From JACCXG01 sp963717745 (GTDB lineage Bacteria; Acidobacteriota; Vicinamibacteria; Vicinamibacterales; 2-12-FULL-66-21), in the NCBI GenBank assembly GCA_963717745.1, contig CAVQXJ010000002.1:186001-250000 (forward strand): DNA of 64,000 nt, in the 5' to 3' direction. Positions within the stretch are counted from its first letter, which is position 1. Each line of letters starts with the position of its first letter. This document shows positions 43,331 through 52,617 of this stretch, piece after piece. The notes under the pieces were generated by a model. It was not told the DNA's origin and ran no database searches. It saw only the letters and a list, made by a program, of their open reading frames with translations. Made by a program: the position numbers and the translations under genes.

Positions 43331-45820
43331 ATGCGCTGGCTCGCCGATCTCCTCGACGACGTTCGCTATACGTGTCGCACGTTGCGCCACCATCGCACGT
43401 TTGCGGTCGGGACCATACTCACCCTCGGACTCGGCATCGGGGTCAACACGGCGGTCTTCAGCGTCGTCAATGCGCTGCTGCTTCGGCCGCTGCCGGTGAG
43501 CGGGGGTGAGCGGCTGGTGGTCCTCGGCAGCCGTGGCTCTGGGACGGCGGCCTTGGGCCCGATGTCGTTTGCCGACCTCCAGGATTTTCGAGCCGCGACG
43601 CGAGACGTCCTCGACGACATCGCAGGGTATAGCGTCGGTTTCATCGGGCTCGCCCCGGAACACGGACCCACCTTCGCGCTGCGCGCTACGGCGGACACGC
43701 GTCCTGCCCGCGTGCTGGCGACGTGGGTCACCGGAAACTATTTCGAGCTGCTCGGCATCCAGCCGGCACTCGGCCGGTTCATTCAGAGCGCCGAAGGAGC
43801 GCCGGGACGGATCGACCCGGTCGTCGTGCTGGGTCACGCGACGTGGCGCCAGCGGTTCAACGGCGACTCGGCCATCGTCGGCAAAACCGTGCGCCTCAAC
43901 GGTCGAGTGTGCACGATTGTCGGCGTCGTCCCACCAGGGTTCGCCGGTACGTTCGCGTTCTCCGCATCGGAGGTGTACCTGCCGATCACCTGGGCCCCAG
44001 GTTTCCTGCACGATGACCGCGGCGGCCGGATCCTGCACACGCTCGCGCGACTGCGAAACGGCGCTACTCTCCAGCATGCACAGGCGGTTGCCGATCTCGT
44101 CGCAGGCCGGCTGGCGCGGGAGCATCACGAGACCAACGCCCACGTCGGCGTGACGGTAGTGCCCGAACGCCTTGCGCGTCCGGAAGAGAGCAATGCGCAA
44201 TCGAACCAGTACGTGGCGGCAGCTCTCCTTGGGCTCGTGGCGCTGGTGTTTGTCGTGGCTGCGGTCAATGTGACGAGCCTGCTGTTGGTGCGTTTCCTGA
44301 GCCGGCGAAAGGAGCTGGCGGTGCGCCTCGCGCTCGGGGCCGGCCGTGCGCGGCTCGTTCAACATCTCCTGGCAGAGAGTGCCGTCCTGTGCTGCCTCGG
44401 CGGCGTTGCTGGCGTCGCGTTCGGTGCGGCGGCGGCGCGCGCGCTGACGCTGGTGCGGCTTCCCGGAGATCTCCCGGTTCGTTTCGACTTTTCACTCGAT
44501 CATCGCGTCGTGGTGTACGGGCTTGCGGTCACCGCGGTGACGGCCATCATCGTCGGCATCACGGTGGCGGGCCGTTTCTCGAAGACGACCATAGACGAGG
44601 CGCTCCGCGACCGGGGGTCTGGTGCGACTCCGAGTCGGGACGGCGAGCGCATGCGCAAGACACTCGTCGTCGCGCAGGTGGCCGTGACCGTCGTGCTGAC
44701 GCTCGCCGGCGGGTTGTTCGTACGCGGCCTGTCAGCGGCACAACGTGTCGATCTCGGATTCCTCCCCGAGCGTGTGCTCAACGTCCAGATGGACGTCGGA
44801 CAGGTGGGGTATTCGGAATCGAAGGGCCGCGCCTTCTTCGATGCCGTAGAGGCTCGCATACGCGCGCTTCCGGGCGTCGACGCGATGGCCTACGCATTCT
44901 CGGTGCCGTTTGGATATGTGAATCTCGGGTGGTCCGTGCACGCCCCGGATCAGCTCGCGGCGCGGAGAGAACACATCCGCGCCGGCACGAATATCGTCGA
45001 CCCGCAGTACTTCTCCACTCTGTCGATCCGCATCGAGTCCGGCCGTGGCTTCACACCGGCGGATGGGCGAGACGCACCCCGGGTGGCGATCGTGAACCGC
45101 CGTCTCGCGGACCTGTTGTGGCCAGATCAGGACGCGATCGGTCGCCGGTTCAAGGAGGTGACGGAAGACAGCCCCTGGATGGAGGTGGTTGGCGTCACGC
45201 CGACGGGAAAATATCAGTTGCTGTTCGAAGATCCGCTGCCCTACTACTATGTGCCGATCGCGCAGCACTACACGGCTCTGAGAGTGCTCCACGTCCGCAG
45301 CAGGCTGTCTCCCGAGGGAATCACCCAGGCTGTGGAGCGCGCGATTCACGGTCTCGAGCCTGACCTTCCGCTCTACGACGTGCAGACCATGACCAGGGCC
45401 TTGGACAGTGCGCGCGGCCGGTTCCTCGTGCGCGCGGCCGCTCTTTTCGCTGCGCTGCTCGCGCTGCTCGCCCTCGTGCTCACCGTGCTCGGACTATACG
45501 GAATGGTCGCGTACGTGACGAGCCAACGTACGCAGGAAATCGGCGTGCGAATCGCGCTCGGTGCCACGGCGCGGAACGTCGTGCAGCTCGTCGGCACCGA
45601 GGCAGTCAGGCTCACGTTGCTCGGCGCCGCGATTGGGTTCGCGGGTGCGTACCTGAGCGCCCCGCTGCTCCGACGCCTGCTGTTCGGTGTGGCGCCGACG
45701 GATTGGGTCGCGTTCGCCGGTGCCCTCGTGGGTCTGATCGCGGTGACGGCCGCTGCGACCTGGATGCCCGCGCGGCGTGCCGCGCGCATGGATCCGCTGC
45801 GCGCCCTTCGCTCTGAATAG
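43331..45820 (+). CDS. Orphan ABC transporter permease, MacB/FtsX-type duplicated (ADOP family), second of three
   Basis: 829 residues from ATG 43331 (GTG 43328 also possible). Same architecture as its neighbour: RHHRTFAVGTILTLGLGIGVNTAVFSVV, MacB-like domain with ATWRQRFNGDSAIVGKTVRLNG, ALLGLVALVFVVAAVNVTSLLLVRFLSRRKELAVRLALGAGR, and the repeated C-terminal half ending AARMDPLRALRSE. It is clearly divergent from the first copy, so the duplication is old. It is followed by vapBC, not directly by the third permease; its last 26 bases recur at 46560. Confidence 0.9.
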   Translation: MRWLADLLDDVRYTCRTLRHHRTFAVGTILTLGLGIGVNTAVFSVVNALLLRPLPVSGGERLVVLGSRGSGTAALGPMSFADLQDFRAATRDVLDDIAGYSVGFIGLAPEHGPTFALRATADTRPARVLATWVTGNYFELLGIQPALGRFIQSAEGAPGRIDPVVVLGHATWRQRFNGDSAIVGKTVRLNGRVCTIVGVVPPGFAGTFAFSASEVYLPITWAPGFLHDDRGGRILHTLARLRNGATLQHAQAVADLVAGRLAREHHETNAHVGVTVVPERLARPEESNAQSNQYVAAALLGLVALVFVVAAVNVTSLLLVRFLSRRKELAVRLALGAGRARLVQHLLAESAVLCCLGGVAGVAFGAAAARALTLVRLPGDLPVRFDFSLDHRVVVYGLAVTAVTAIIVGITVAGRFSKTTIDEALRDRGSGATPSRDGERMRKTLVVAQVAVTVVLTLAGGLFVRGLSAAQRVDLGFLPERVLNVQMDVGQVGYSESKGRAFFDAVEARIRALPGVDAMAYAFSVPFGYVNLGWSVHAPDQLAARREHIRAGTNIVDPQYFSTLSIRIESGRGFTPADGRDAPRVAIVNRRLADLLWPDQDAIGRRFKEVTEDSPWMEVVGVTPTGKYQLLFEDPLPYYYVPIAQHYTALRVLHVRSRLSPEGITQAVERAIHGLEPDLPLYDVQTMTRALDSARGRFLVRAAALFAALLALLALVLTVLGLYGMVAYVTSQRTQEIGVRIALGATARNVVQLVGTEAVRLTLLGAAIGFAGAYLSAPLLRRLLFGVAPTDWVAFAGALVGLIAVTAAATWMPARRAARMDPLRALRSE

Positions 45821-45826
45821 CGTGAG
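45795..45826 (+). repeat. 32-bp direct repeat, left copy (end of second permease gene)
   Basis: CTGCGCGCCCTTCGCTCTGA and the next 12 bases recur at 46560-46591 with one mismatch. The left copy is the 3' end of the permease coding sequence plus 6 bases; the right copy is noncoding. The vapBC module lies exactly between them. Confidence 0.85.
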
Positions 45827-45919
45827 TGTTCATGCGCGGCGATGGTGCGGCGGATACGAGGTCAGGACACCCAACAACCGTCCTGGCACGCCGCGCCATA
45901 AATATGGCACAATGACCTC

Positions 45920-46147
45920 ATGCGCACGACGGTCGATATCCCCGATGGAATGTACCGCCGGCTGAAGTCCCGGGCGGCGCGCGAGGGCAGCTCGACCAGG
46001 GCGCTCATCCTGCGTGGCGTCAAGGAAGTGTTGAAGACCGAGCGTCGGAAAGCCGGCGCCCCCGTGTCATTGCCGATTGTCCGGTCCAAGCGTCCTGGCA
46101 CGGTGGCCCTGAGCAATGCCGCCATCTACGACATCGCTTTTCCCTGA
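45920..46147 (+). CDS. vapB: VapB-family antitoxin (ribbon-helix-helix)
   Basis: 75 residues: MRTTVDIPDGMYRRLKSRAAREGSS, then TRALILRGVKEVL, the N-terminal ribbon and two helices of an Arc/MetJ-type DNA-binding antitoxin. The tail (PIVRSKRPGTVALSNAAIYDI) should occupy the toxin groove. It would repress the vapBC promoter in the 100 bases upstream. Its end overlaps the toxin reading frame by 32 bases, the usual coupling. Confidence 0.85.
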   Translation: MRTTVDIPDGMYRRLKSRAAREGSSTRALILRGVKEVLKTERRKAGAPVSLPIVRSKRPGTVALSNAAIYDIAFP

Positions 46148-46556
46148 CATCAACGTCTGGGTCGCGCTCACTTACGAGGGGCACGCGCACCACTCGAACG
46201 CCGCAGCGTGGTTTGCAACGGTGTCACGTGATGCGACCCTGGCTTTCTGCCGATTCACGCAACTCGGCTTGCTGCGGCTGTTGACGGCGGAAGCCGTGAT
46301 GAACGACGAGGTCATGTCCCAGCCGGAAGCGTGGGTGGCGTATGACCGATGGCTCGAGGATCCACGCGTCGAACTCGTTGGCGAGCCGGCGGAGATCGAG
46401 ACCCGCTTTCGGGCGCTCACGCGCCTTCGCCAGCCAGCCACCAAAGACTGGGCCGATTCCTACCTTGCCGCGTTCGCGACCGTCGGACAGCTGACGCTGG
46501 TGACCTTCGATCGGCGTCTGCGGGCAAAGGCGAAGTCGGCGATCCTGCTGGAGTAA
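46116..46556 (+). CDS. vapC: VapC-family PIN-domain ribonuclease toxin
   Basis: 146 residues with the PIN fold: first acidic residue in FPDINVWVALTYEGHAHH, LTAEAVMNDEVMS, then KDWADSYLAAFATVGQLTLVTFDRRL, which contains the later Asp residues of the metal site. VapC toxins cut tRNA or rRNA. ATG 46116 lies within vapB; no shorter start with a ribosome-binding site exists. The gene ends 4 bases before the right 32-bp repeat. Confidence 0.9.
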   Translation: MPPSTTSLFPDINVWVALTYEGHAHHSNAAAWFATVSRDATLAFCRFTQLGLLRLLTAEAVMNDEVMSQPEAWVAYDRWLEDPRVELVGEPAEIETRFRALTRLRQPATKDWADSYLAAFATVGQLTLVTFDRRLRAKAKSAILLE

Positions 46557-46559
46557 CCC

Positions 46560-46591
46560 CTGCGCGCCCTTCGCTCTGAATCGCGTGAGTG
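46560..46591 (+). repeat. 32-bp direct repeat, right copy
   Basis: Copies 45795-45826 (one mismatch, C for A). It sits between the vapC stop and the third permease, where it has no coding role. It looks like a duplicated target or a recombination scar from the end of a permease gene. Confidence 0.85.
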
Positions 46592-46626
46592 CGGGCTGGC
46601 GGCAATCAACGGAAGGGAGGGCTCTC

Positions 46627-48996
46627 ATGTGGTGGCGCATGCTCTGGTGGGACCAACTTCGTCAGGACGCCCGATCGGCGATCCGTAGCATCGCGAAGTC
46701 ACCGGTGGCCTGCCTCGTCGCGGTCGCGTCGCTCGCCGGCGGAATCGGCGCGACGACGGCCACGCTGACGCTTCGCAACGCGATCTTCTACAACCCGCCG
46801 CCGCTGTATGCGCAGCCGTCCGAGCTGTCGCGCCTCGAGATCAGCACCCCCGAGCGGCGCCGCGCCGGGATTCCTGGCGCGCTCTTCGACACCTGGCTGG
46901 CTGATGGCGTGTGGCAGGGCAGAATGGCCGCCGCGACCGCGGCTCGTGGTGCCGAGATTCGGGTGGGCGATCGAGTGGAAACTCGTCCAGTCCGTGCCGG
47001 GACCGCCGACCTGTTTGCGATTCTCGGCGTGCCGCTGGCGCTGGGTCGTGCGTTCCCGGCCATGCCTGAACCGGACGGACCGCCGCCGCTGATCATCAGC
47101 TTCGCCGTGTGGCAGACGCTGTTCGACGGCCGCTCCGACGTGATCGGAACGACCGCCTGGGTGGGTCAGCGAGCGCACGTGGTCATTGGCGTGACGCCGG
47201 AGCGATTCTGGTTCGGCTCGTTGCAGGCGCCGCTGTGGACGTACTTGCCGCGCGAGGGCGCCGCCGCCCAGCCCGCGCTCGACGTTGTCGTGCGCCGTCC
47301 CCGACAGCTGTCGATCGCGGCTGTGGCCGAACAGCTCCAACACAGCGCTGAACCGTACCGCCAGCGCCAGCCGGCGGCAACGCGCGACGTGCGCGTGGTG
47401 GCATCCGGCATCGGTGGCACTGGACTCGGCGATCAGATGGCCGTGGTGATCCCCTACCTGGCCGGCGCCGCCGTGTTCCTGACACTCCTGATCTCGTGCG
47501 CGAACGTCGCGATTCTGATGTTCGCCCGCTGGACAGGCCGGGAGCGCGAGATGGCCATTCGCTCGTCGCTCGGAGCGCGGCGCGGACGTGTCGTGCAGCT
47601 GCTGTTGACCGAAGCCGTGTTGCTGGCCATCTGCGGTGGTGTGCTGGGCGTCTGCACGACATTCGCGCTCCGTGGACTGTTCGTGCGCAATATGCGGGGC
47701 GCTCCCAATTTCGACCTGTCGATCGACTTCGTGATCCTGTTGCAATCAGCCGCGGTCACGATCGCGGCCGGCATACTGGCCGGCATTGCGCCGGCGCTCT
47801 ACGAGACGCGCCGCCTTCAGACGAACCCGCTACGGCTGCTCGCGACCTCCGACCGCGCCCGGCAACGCTGGCGGCACACGCTCGTCGTGCTCGAGATTTC
47901 GGTGACGGTCGCGTTGATGGTGGTCGCGGCGGGACAGATCGACGCCTCGCGACGGATGCTGTCATCTGGCGTCGGATTCCCGACGGCGCCTCTGATGACG
48001 GCGCGCGTGGAGAATCCCGGAGGCGTGGATGTGGCCCGTGTGCTCGACCTGCTCCGGGCGATGCCCGGCATCGAGGGCGCAGGAGCCGGTACCGCTTTCC
48101 CGATGGCAGTCGGAGCGCCCACGGAGCGTGTGTCGGCCCCCCCTGGTTCCATCGTGGTGGCAGCGGAGCGCGTATCGATCACTCCGGACTATTTCACGAC
48201 CCTCGACGTGCCGCTGCGCGCGGGCCGGACATTCACCACCGCGGATGGGAACGGGCAGCCACGCGTGGCCATCGTCAACGAAACGCTTGCCCGCCAGCTG
48301 TGGGGCGACCGCAATGTCGTGGGCGATCGGCTCACCGCCGGTGGGCAGGCGTATGAAATCGTCGGCATGGTCGCCGGCTACGCGCGCGGCCCGATGCGTG
48401 GACCGGTGCCGCGATACTACCTGCCGTTCGCGGTCGAACCGTCACCGGTCCGCCTGCAGGTCATCGTTCGTGCGACGCAGGATCCGCGGCCGCTCGTCAC
48501 GCGGATCCGGCAGGAAGTCCGACATCTCGGCCCGAACTACTCCGTGCCTTCGGCATTCGCGCTCGACGACGTCATCGAAGTGGGGGCCAGGGAGATGCTC
48601 GCATTCGGCGTGGCGATGAGCCCCTTACTCGCGATTGGCGTCTTCCTGACCGCGACCGGCATCTTCGGCGTGCTCGCATTCGCCATCACGCGGCGCGCGA
48701 AGGAACTGGCGCTGCGAATTGCCCTCGGCGCCGGCCGGAGTGAGATCGTCCGCGTGGTCATCGTTCAGACGCTGGGATTGGTGACGATCGGCTCCGCGCT
48801 CGGCGTCGCGGTCACGCTCGGCCTTTCCAGGATGGTGGGGGCGGCCGGCGGTGGCGGAAGCTCATTCGGCACTCCCGGCTGGGAGGCCTTCGCCATTCCG
48901 GTGCTGCTCGTCCTCGGCGTCGGCGCGCTGGCGAGCTGGATTCCGATCGCACGCGCCCTGCGAATCGATCCGGCGATGGTGCTCAAGACGGAGTGA
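46627..48996 (+). CDS. Orphan ABC transporter permease, MacB/FtsX-type duplicated (ADOP family), third of three
   Basis: 789 residues from ATG 46627, after GGGAGGG at 46615. Two FtsX halves with MacB-like domains as in the other two: SPVACLVAVASLAGGIGATTATL, PYLAGAAVFLTLLISCANVAILMFARWTGREREMAIRSSLGARRG, then a second half with FGVAMSPLLAIGVFLTATGIFGVLAF and RIALGAGRSEIV. It ends ALRIDPAMVLKTE. More divergent than the first two. It is on the same strand as the others, so the three may once have been one operon interrupted by the vapBC insertion. Confidence 0.9.
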   Translation: MWWRMLWWDQLRQDARSAIRSIAKSPVACLVAVASLAGGIGATTATLTLRNAIFYNPPPLYAQPSELSRLEISTPERRRAGIPGALFDTWLADGVWQGRMAAATAARGAEIRVGDRVETRPVRAGTADLFAILGVPLALGRAFPAMPEPDGPPPLIISFAVWQTLFDGRSDVIGTTAWVGQRAHVVIGVTPERFWFGSLQAPLWTYLPREGAAAQPALDVVVRRPRQLSIAAVAEQLQHSAEPYRQRQPAATRDVRVVASGIGGTGLGDQMAVVIPYLAGAAVFLTLLISCANVAILMFARWTGREREMAIRSSLGARRGRVVQLLLTEAVLLAICGGVLGVCTTFALRGLFVRNMRGAPNFDLSIDFVILLQSAAVTIAAGILAGIAPALYETRRLQTNPLRLLATSDRARQRWRHTLVVLEISVTVALMVVAAGQIDASRRMLSSGVGFPTAPLMTARVENPGGVDVARVLDLLRAMPGIEGAGAGTAFPMAVGAPTERVSAPPGSIVVAAERVSITPDYFTTLDVPLRAGRTFTTADGNGQPRVAIVNETLARQLWGDRNVVGDRLTAGGQAYEIVGMVAGYARGPMRGPVPRYYLPFAVEPSPVRLQVIVRATQDPRPLVTRIRQEVRHLGPNYSVPSAFALDDVIEVGAREMLAFGVAMSPLLAIGVFLTATGIFGVLAFAITRRAKELALRIALGAGRSEIVRVVIVQTLGLVTIGSALGVAVTLGLSRMVGAAGGGGSSFGTPGWEAFAIPVLLVLGVGALASWIPIARALRIDPAMVLKTE

Positions 48997-49017
48997 GAGA
49001 CGCCGTCGGACGACTGC

Positions 49018-50601
49018 TCAGTACCCGATCCGGCGGAGGGCTTCTGCGCCACGGCGCTCGCTCAGCTGCGCCAGATACAAGCTCGGCGGTGACACAGGGA
49101 CCCCGGGAGACTCGATGGTCTCCGAGGGAATCTCCGGGATCGCGATCGCGTTCCCGTGCCACGACACCGGCGTCGGACGACCGGTGCATCCGATGCACCA
49201 GTTCTTCGCGCCCGGAGGCTGCTGGATCAGCAGGTAATCGGTCTTGACGTTCCACGCGACCGCCCAACCGACGCTCCAGCCGTGGCCGGACCCGGCGTAC
49301 TCGCGGTTTGCGAACGCGAGGTTCGGCCGGCGGTCCGTGCCGTTGAGGAATTCGCTGCTGTCCACGAGCAACCCGGTGGCCCAGCGCTGGTGCGGCGCCA
49401 CACCCGCTTCGTCAGCCTTGAAGTTGAGCACGACATTCGGTCCCGTCACGCCGGCTTGCGTGACGATCGGCCACACCCGCTTGCCCCGCACGGTCGAACG
49501 GTGCACGAGAATCTGCGTCCCGGAGATGGCGATGTCGGCTGGCGACGCCGCTCCGCTGAAGGGCACCGTATGGCGGATGTGGATACCTTCCAGGGTGATC
49601 CGGCGGGTGGTCGGGCCGAGCGTGATCGTGTTCTGAGTGTCGACCACGGCGATGTCGCGAGCCCAGGCATCGCTGACCGCGTTCATGCGCAGCAGCGTGT
49701 ACTGGCCCTCGGTGATGGGGGCGTCGCGCGGCGGAACGACGACGCGAAGTGATTCGACGCCCACCTGTTCGATGCGGCCCGGAAACACGTACTTGACGAT
49801 CGCTGCGCCAGGCGGGTTGAGGTGCGCGGCGTCGTAAGAATCCGACAGCGGCACATCCAGCGTGACGCGGTCGCCCGCGACAGACGCAACCGTGCGATCG
49901 GCGTCGATCGTCGTGCCCGGCGCGATCCACACCTGCGGCTTGCCGTCGCGGCTCAACTTGTCCATGTTCATGAAGCGAATCCAGGCGTCGGTGACCGGCC
50001 GCCGGATCAGCACGTGGTCGCCAGGCTTGAACCGTGCGGCTCCATCGACGCGGACGTGACCGGTTCCTGACGGGACGTACGCATCCACGATCGCCGCAGG
50101 CGCGCCATCCGGCTGCCACGTGCCGGTCCCGGTCATGTCCAGGAATCGATGCGGCGGCCCCGTCACGCTCATGACGGTGCCGGTGTCGCCGGAGCCGCTG
50201 CCGCGGAGCACGACGCCAGTGGCGGCGATGCGCAGCGTCCCACTCACTTCATACGTGCCAGGCTGCAACAGCACGGCGCCGCGAAAGCCATCGGGCCCGA
50301 TCGGCGCGCGCGACACCTCGTCGAGCGCGGCCTGAATCAGGGCCGTGTTGTCACCCGCCGATGCGCCGAGCCTGCGCACGACCGGCACCACGGGCAGGGC
50401 CACGCCGCCGCCTCTGTAGCCCGCGTGCGAGAAGTCCATGACCCGGTTGCCGCGTGGATCCGCCGCGTAGCGCAACGTCTGCTGGGCGTCCAGGTACACC
50501 CATTTGGATCGACCCTGCCCGGCGAGTGTCAACGTGGTGAAAAGGACGAGCAGGAAGGTCGTAACGGGCTTCACGGCGTCCAATTGTAACCGTGGAGTCA
50601 T
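49018..50601 (-). CDS. Exported beta-helix (pectate-lyase-superfamily-like) protein
   Basis: 527 residues from ATG 50601; the longer frame upstream lies in palindrome B1 and is ignored. Signal peptide TFLLVLFTTLTLAG. Then RVMDFSHAGYRGGGVALP and NTALIQAALDEVSRAP, the N-terminal start of a right-handed beta-helix, and coils such as GTLRIAATGVVLRGSGSGDTG, GIHIRHTVPFSGAASPADIAISG. A late motif GHGWSVGWAVAWN resembles polysaccharide lyase-like proteins of this phylum. Catalytic residues cannot be placed. The substrate is probably a plant or bacterial glycan. Confidence 0.65.
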   Translation of the reverse strand: MTPRLQLDAVKPVTTFLLVLFTTLTLAGQGRSKWVYLDAQQTLRYAADPRGNRVMDFSHAGYRGGGVALPVVPVVRRLGASAGDNTALIQAALDEVSRAPIGPDGFRGAVLLQPGTYEVSGTLRIAATGVVLRGSGSGDTGTVMSVTGPPHRFLDMTGTGTWQPDGAPAAIVDAYVPSGTGHVRVDGAARFKPGDHVLIRRPVTDAWIRFMNMDKLSRDGKPQVWIAPGTTIDADRTVASVAGDRVTLDVPLSDSYDAAHLNPPGAAIVKYVFPGRIEQVGVESLRVVVPPRDAPITEGQYTLLRMNAVSDAWARDIAVVDTQNTITLGPTTRRITLEGIHIRHTVPFSGAASPADIAISGTQILVHRSTVRGKRVWPIVTQAGVTGPNVVLNFKADEAGVAPHQRWATGLLVDSSEFLNGTDRRPNLAFANREYAGSGHGWSVGWAVAWNVKTDYLLIQQPPGAKNWCIGCTGRPTPVSWHGNAIAIPEIPSETIESPGVPVSPPSLYLAQLSERRGAEALRRIGY

Positions 50602-50630
50602 AGACCCGCCGATGAGGCGACGAAGGTACC

Positions 50631-50736
50631 GGATCTCAAAAACGGAGCAACGGAGATAACGAAGAGAACGGAAAAGAAAAAATATTTTGTCTTCTTCGTT
50701 TCCTCCGTTCTCTCCGTTGCTCCGTTTTTGAGATCC
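50631..50736. repeat. Palindrome family B, copy B1
   Basis: Perfect 26-bp arms (50631-50656 and 50711-50736, beginning GGATCTCAAAAACGGAGC) with an inner, partly paired AACGAAGA/TCTTCGTT stem and an AT-rich centre. It starts 30 bases upstream of the beta-helix gene start. A related copy, B2, is at 62584-62712. Confidence 0.9.
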
Positions 50737-50825
50737 GTTCCCTCGATATGTGGCTGGCGAATCGACGCCGGATCTGACCTCGGCGGCCGCGGGCGTGCCG
50801 TATGATGCGGCAACGAGGAGCATCG

Positions 50826-51332
50826 ATGATTTCTCACCTCACATACCGCCCGCGCGACGGGATCCTCTTCGGCGCGGTGGCCGGCAGGACGATTCGGCTG
50901 GCGACTCTTCACAGTCAGCCTGCCATGGCGATGGACGCATGGCGTCAGGCCGCTCAATCCGCCGGGAGCCGTGTCGTCGGTTGGCCCAAGCAACAGGAGA
51001 TTCGTACGGGCGTGCCGGCGGGGTCGGTCCAACACAGCCTGACGGTCGCCGAGAACGCCGCCCTCGAGATCTACGATTATCCGGGAGCCTACGCGCAGCG
51101 TTTCGATGGCGTTGATCCGGGTGGCGCGGCCGGAGGCTCGAATCACCCGCATCACGTTCGCATGGTGTGGGTCAGGTTGGCACCCGGAACCCGATTCCCC
51201 GGGGGCGGATTCCACCTCCATGGCCCACCCCCATGTGGCAATCCAGGGTGCATCGTGATCGGCCAGGATTGGGAGTCGCTGTTCCAGGCGCTCAAAGCGA
51301 CGGGGCGAGTCTCCTTCGCCGTCGAGCTCTGA
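50826..51332 (+). CDS. Hypothetical protein with VgrG-like fragment
   Basis: 168 residues from ATG 50826, after GAGGAG at 50813. Residues about 55-95 (IRTGVPAGSVQHSLTVAENA, ALEIYDYPGAYAQRFDG) resemble a stretch of VgrG/Rhs-element spike proteins of type VI secretion. The remaining parts, including GFHLHGPPPCGNPGCIVIG, match nothing I recognise. A full VgrG is over 500 residues, so this is either a chimera or a small protein that only shares the motif. Confidence 0.35.
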   Translation: MISHLTYRPRDGILFGAVAGRTIRLATLHSQPAMAMDAWRQAAQSAGSRVVGWPKQQEIRTGVPAGSVQHSLTVAENAALEIYDYPGAYAQRFDGVDPGGAAGGSNHPHHVRMVWVRLAPGTRFPGGGFHLHGPPPCGNPGCIVIGQDWESLFQALKATGRVSFAVEL

Positions 51333-51385
51333 CTCACGGCGTTGAGCGGACCGAGCCGGCGAGTGTCGGCCTCGACGCCATCTAG

Positions 51386-52534
51386 ATGACCATCGTCTTT
51401 CTCGCTACGGCCGCCTTGTTCGTCGCCTGGAGCCTGTCCGCGCTCTGGCACCAGCGGTGGGCGCGGCGGCTGCCGCCGCTCGAGGCGCTCGCCGCACCGG
51501 CCGGATCGGACACCGACGTGCGCTGCTCGGTGATCGTCGCCGCGCGCGATGAGGAAGCGCGCCTCGAAGCGACGGTTCGCCATCTGCTCGCGCAGCGCCA
51601 CGTCGCACTCGAGGTGATCGTTGTCGACGATCGATCCACCGACGCGACCGGCGAGATCCTGCGGCGGCTCGCGGCCGAGGATGCCCGCGTTCGTGCGATG
51701 CGCGTCGAGCACCTGCCGGACGGCTGGCTGGGCAAGTCACACGCGTGCCACGTCGGCGCCAGTGCGGCGACGGGCGACTGGCTGCTCTTCACCGATGCCG
51801 ACTGCTGGCTGAGGCCGGACGTGATCGCGCGTGCGCTCGGTGTCGCCGCTCGAGATGCTGCCGATCACATCACCCTGACGCCCGGCATCGCCGCCGAAAC
51901 GCTCGGCGCCCAGGCCTGGCACCTCGCGTTCCTGGGAAGCCTGGGGAACTGGATGTCGGGCGTGAATCGCGATCGGCCGGGCGCACACCTCGGCATTGGC
52001 GCGTTCAACTTGGTACGGGGCCCCGCCTACCGCGCCTGCGGCGGCTACGAAGCGCTGCGTCTGACGATTGTGGACGACATCAAGCTGGGCCTGCTGCTGC
52101 ACCGCGCCGGAGCACGCACGCGCGCGTTCCTCGGCGGATCCGACGTGGAGTGTCATTGGGGCACCACCGTGCCGGGCATGATGAAGATCATGGAGAAGAA
52201 CTACTTCGCCGCGGTCGATTTCAGGGTAGGCCCGGTGGTGGCGGGAGCCAGCGTCGTCACGCTGATCGCGGGCATCTGCCTCCTCGGCTTGTGGACGGGA
52301 ACCCCCGCCGGCATCTCCGCGGCGCTCGCGCCGTGGGCGCTGACGCTTCCAGCCGCCGTCTTCGCGCGGCGGTTGGGATGGCCTCCAGCCAGTGCGGCTC
52401 TCACACCGCTGTTCTACCCGGTCTTGTTCGTCGCGGTGGTGAACTCGGCGGTCGTGACGCTCCGGCAGGGCGGGGTCCGGTGGCGCGAGACGTTCTATTC
52501 CCTCGACACCTTGCGCCGGGGCAACGTCCGGTAA
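51386..52534 (+). CDS. Family 2 glycosyltransferase, membrane-associated
   Basis: 382 residues with an N-terminal membrane helix (VFLATAALFVAWSLSALW), a GT-A nucleotide-sugar domain (CSVIVAARDEEARLEATVRHLL, VIVVDDRSTDATGEIL), the DxD-type metal site FTDADCWLRP, a catalytic-base-type region VRGPAYRACGGYEALRLTIVDDIKLG and two C-terminal helices (VVTLIAGICLLGLW, LFYPVLFVAVVNSAVV). It resembles hopanoid- or carotenoid-linked glycosyltransferases (HpnB-like). The acceptor is probably a lipid. ATG 51386 begins 53 bases after the previous stop. Confidence 0.85.
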   Translation: MTIVFLATAALFVAWSLSALWHQRWARRLPPLEALAAPAGSDTDVRCSVIVAARDEEARLEATVRHLLAQRHVALEVIVVDDRSTDATGEILRRLAAEDARVRAMRVEHLPDGWLGKSHACHVGASAATGDWLLFTDADCWLRPDVIARALGVAARDAADHITLTPGIAAETLGAQAWHLAFLGSLGNWMSGVNRDRPGAHLGIGAFNLVRGPAYRACGGYEALRLTIVDDIKLGLLLHRAGARTRAFLGGSDVECHWGTTVPGMMKIMEKNYFAAVDFRVGPVVAGASVVTLIAGICLLGLWTGTPAGISAALAPWALTLPAAVFARRLGWPPASAALTPLFYPVLFVAVVNSAVVTLRQGGVRWRETFYSLDTLRRGNVR

Positions 52535-52617
52535 ATCTCACCCGCCGCCCGCGTCGCGAACTCCTATGAGCTGCTTGATCCGTGCGCCGTGATGGCAGTC
52601 GGCTAATATCCGACTCG

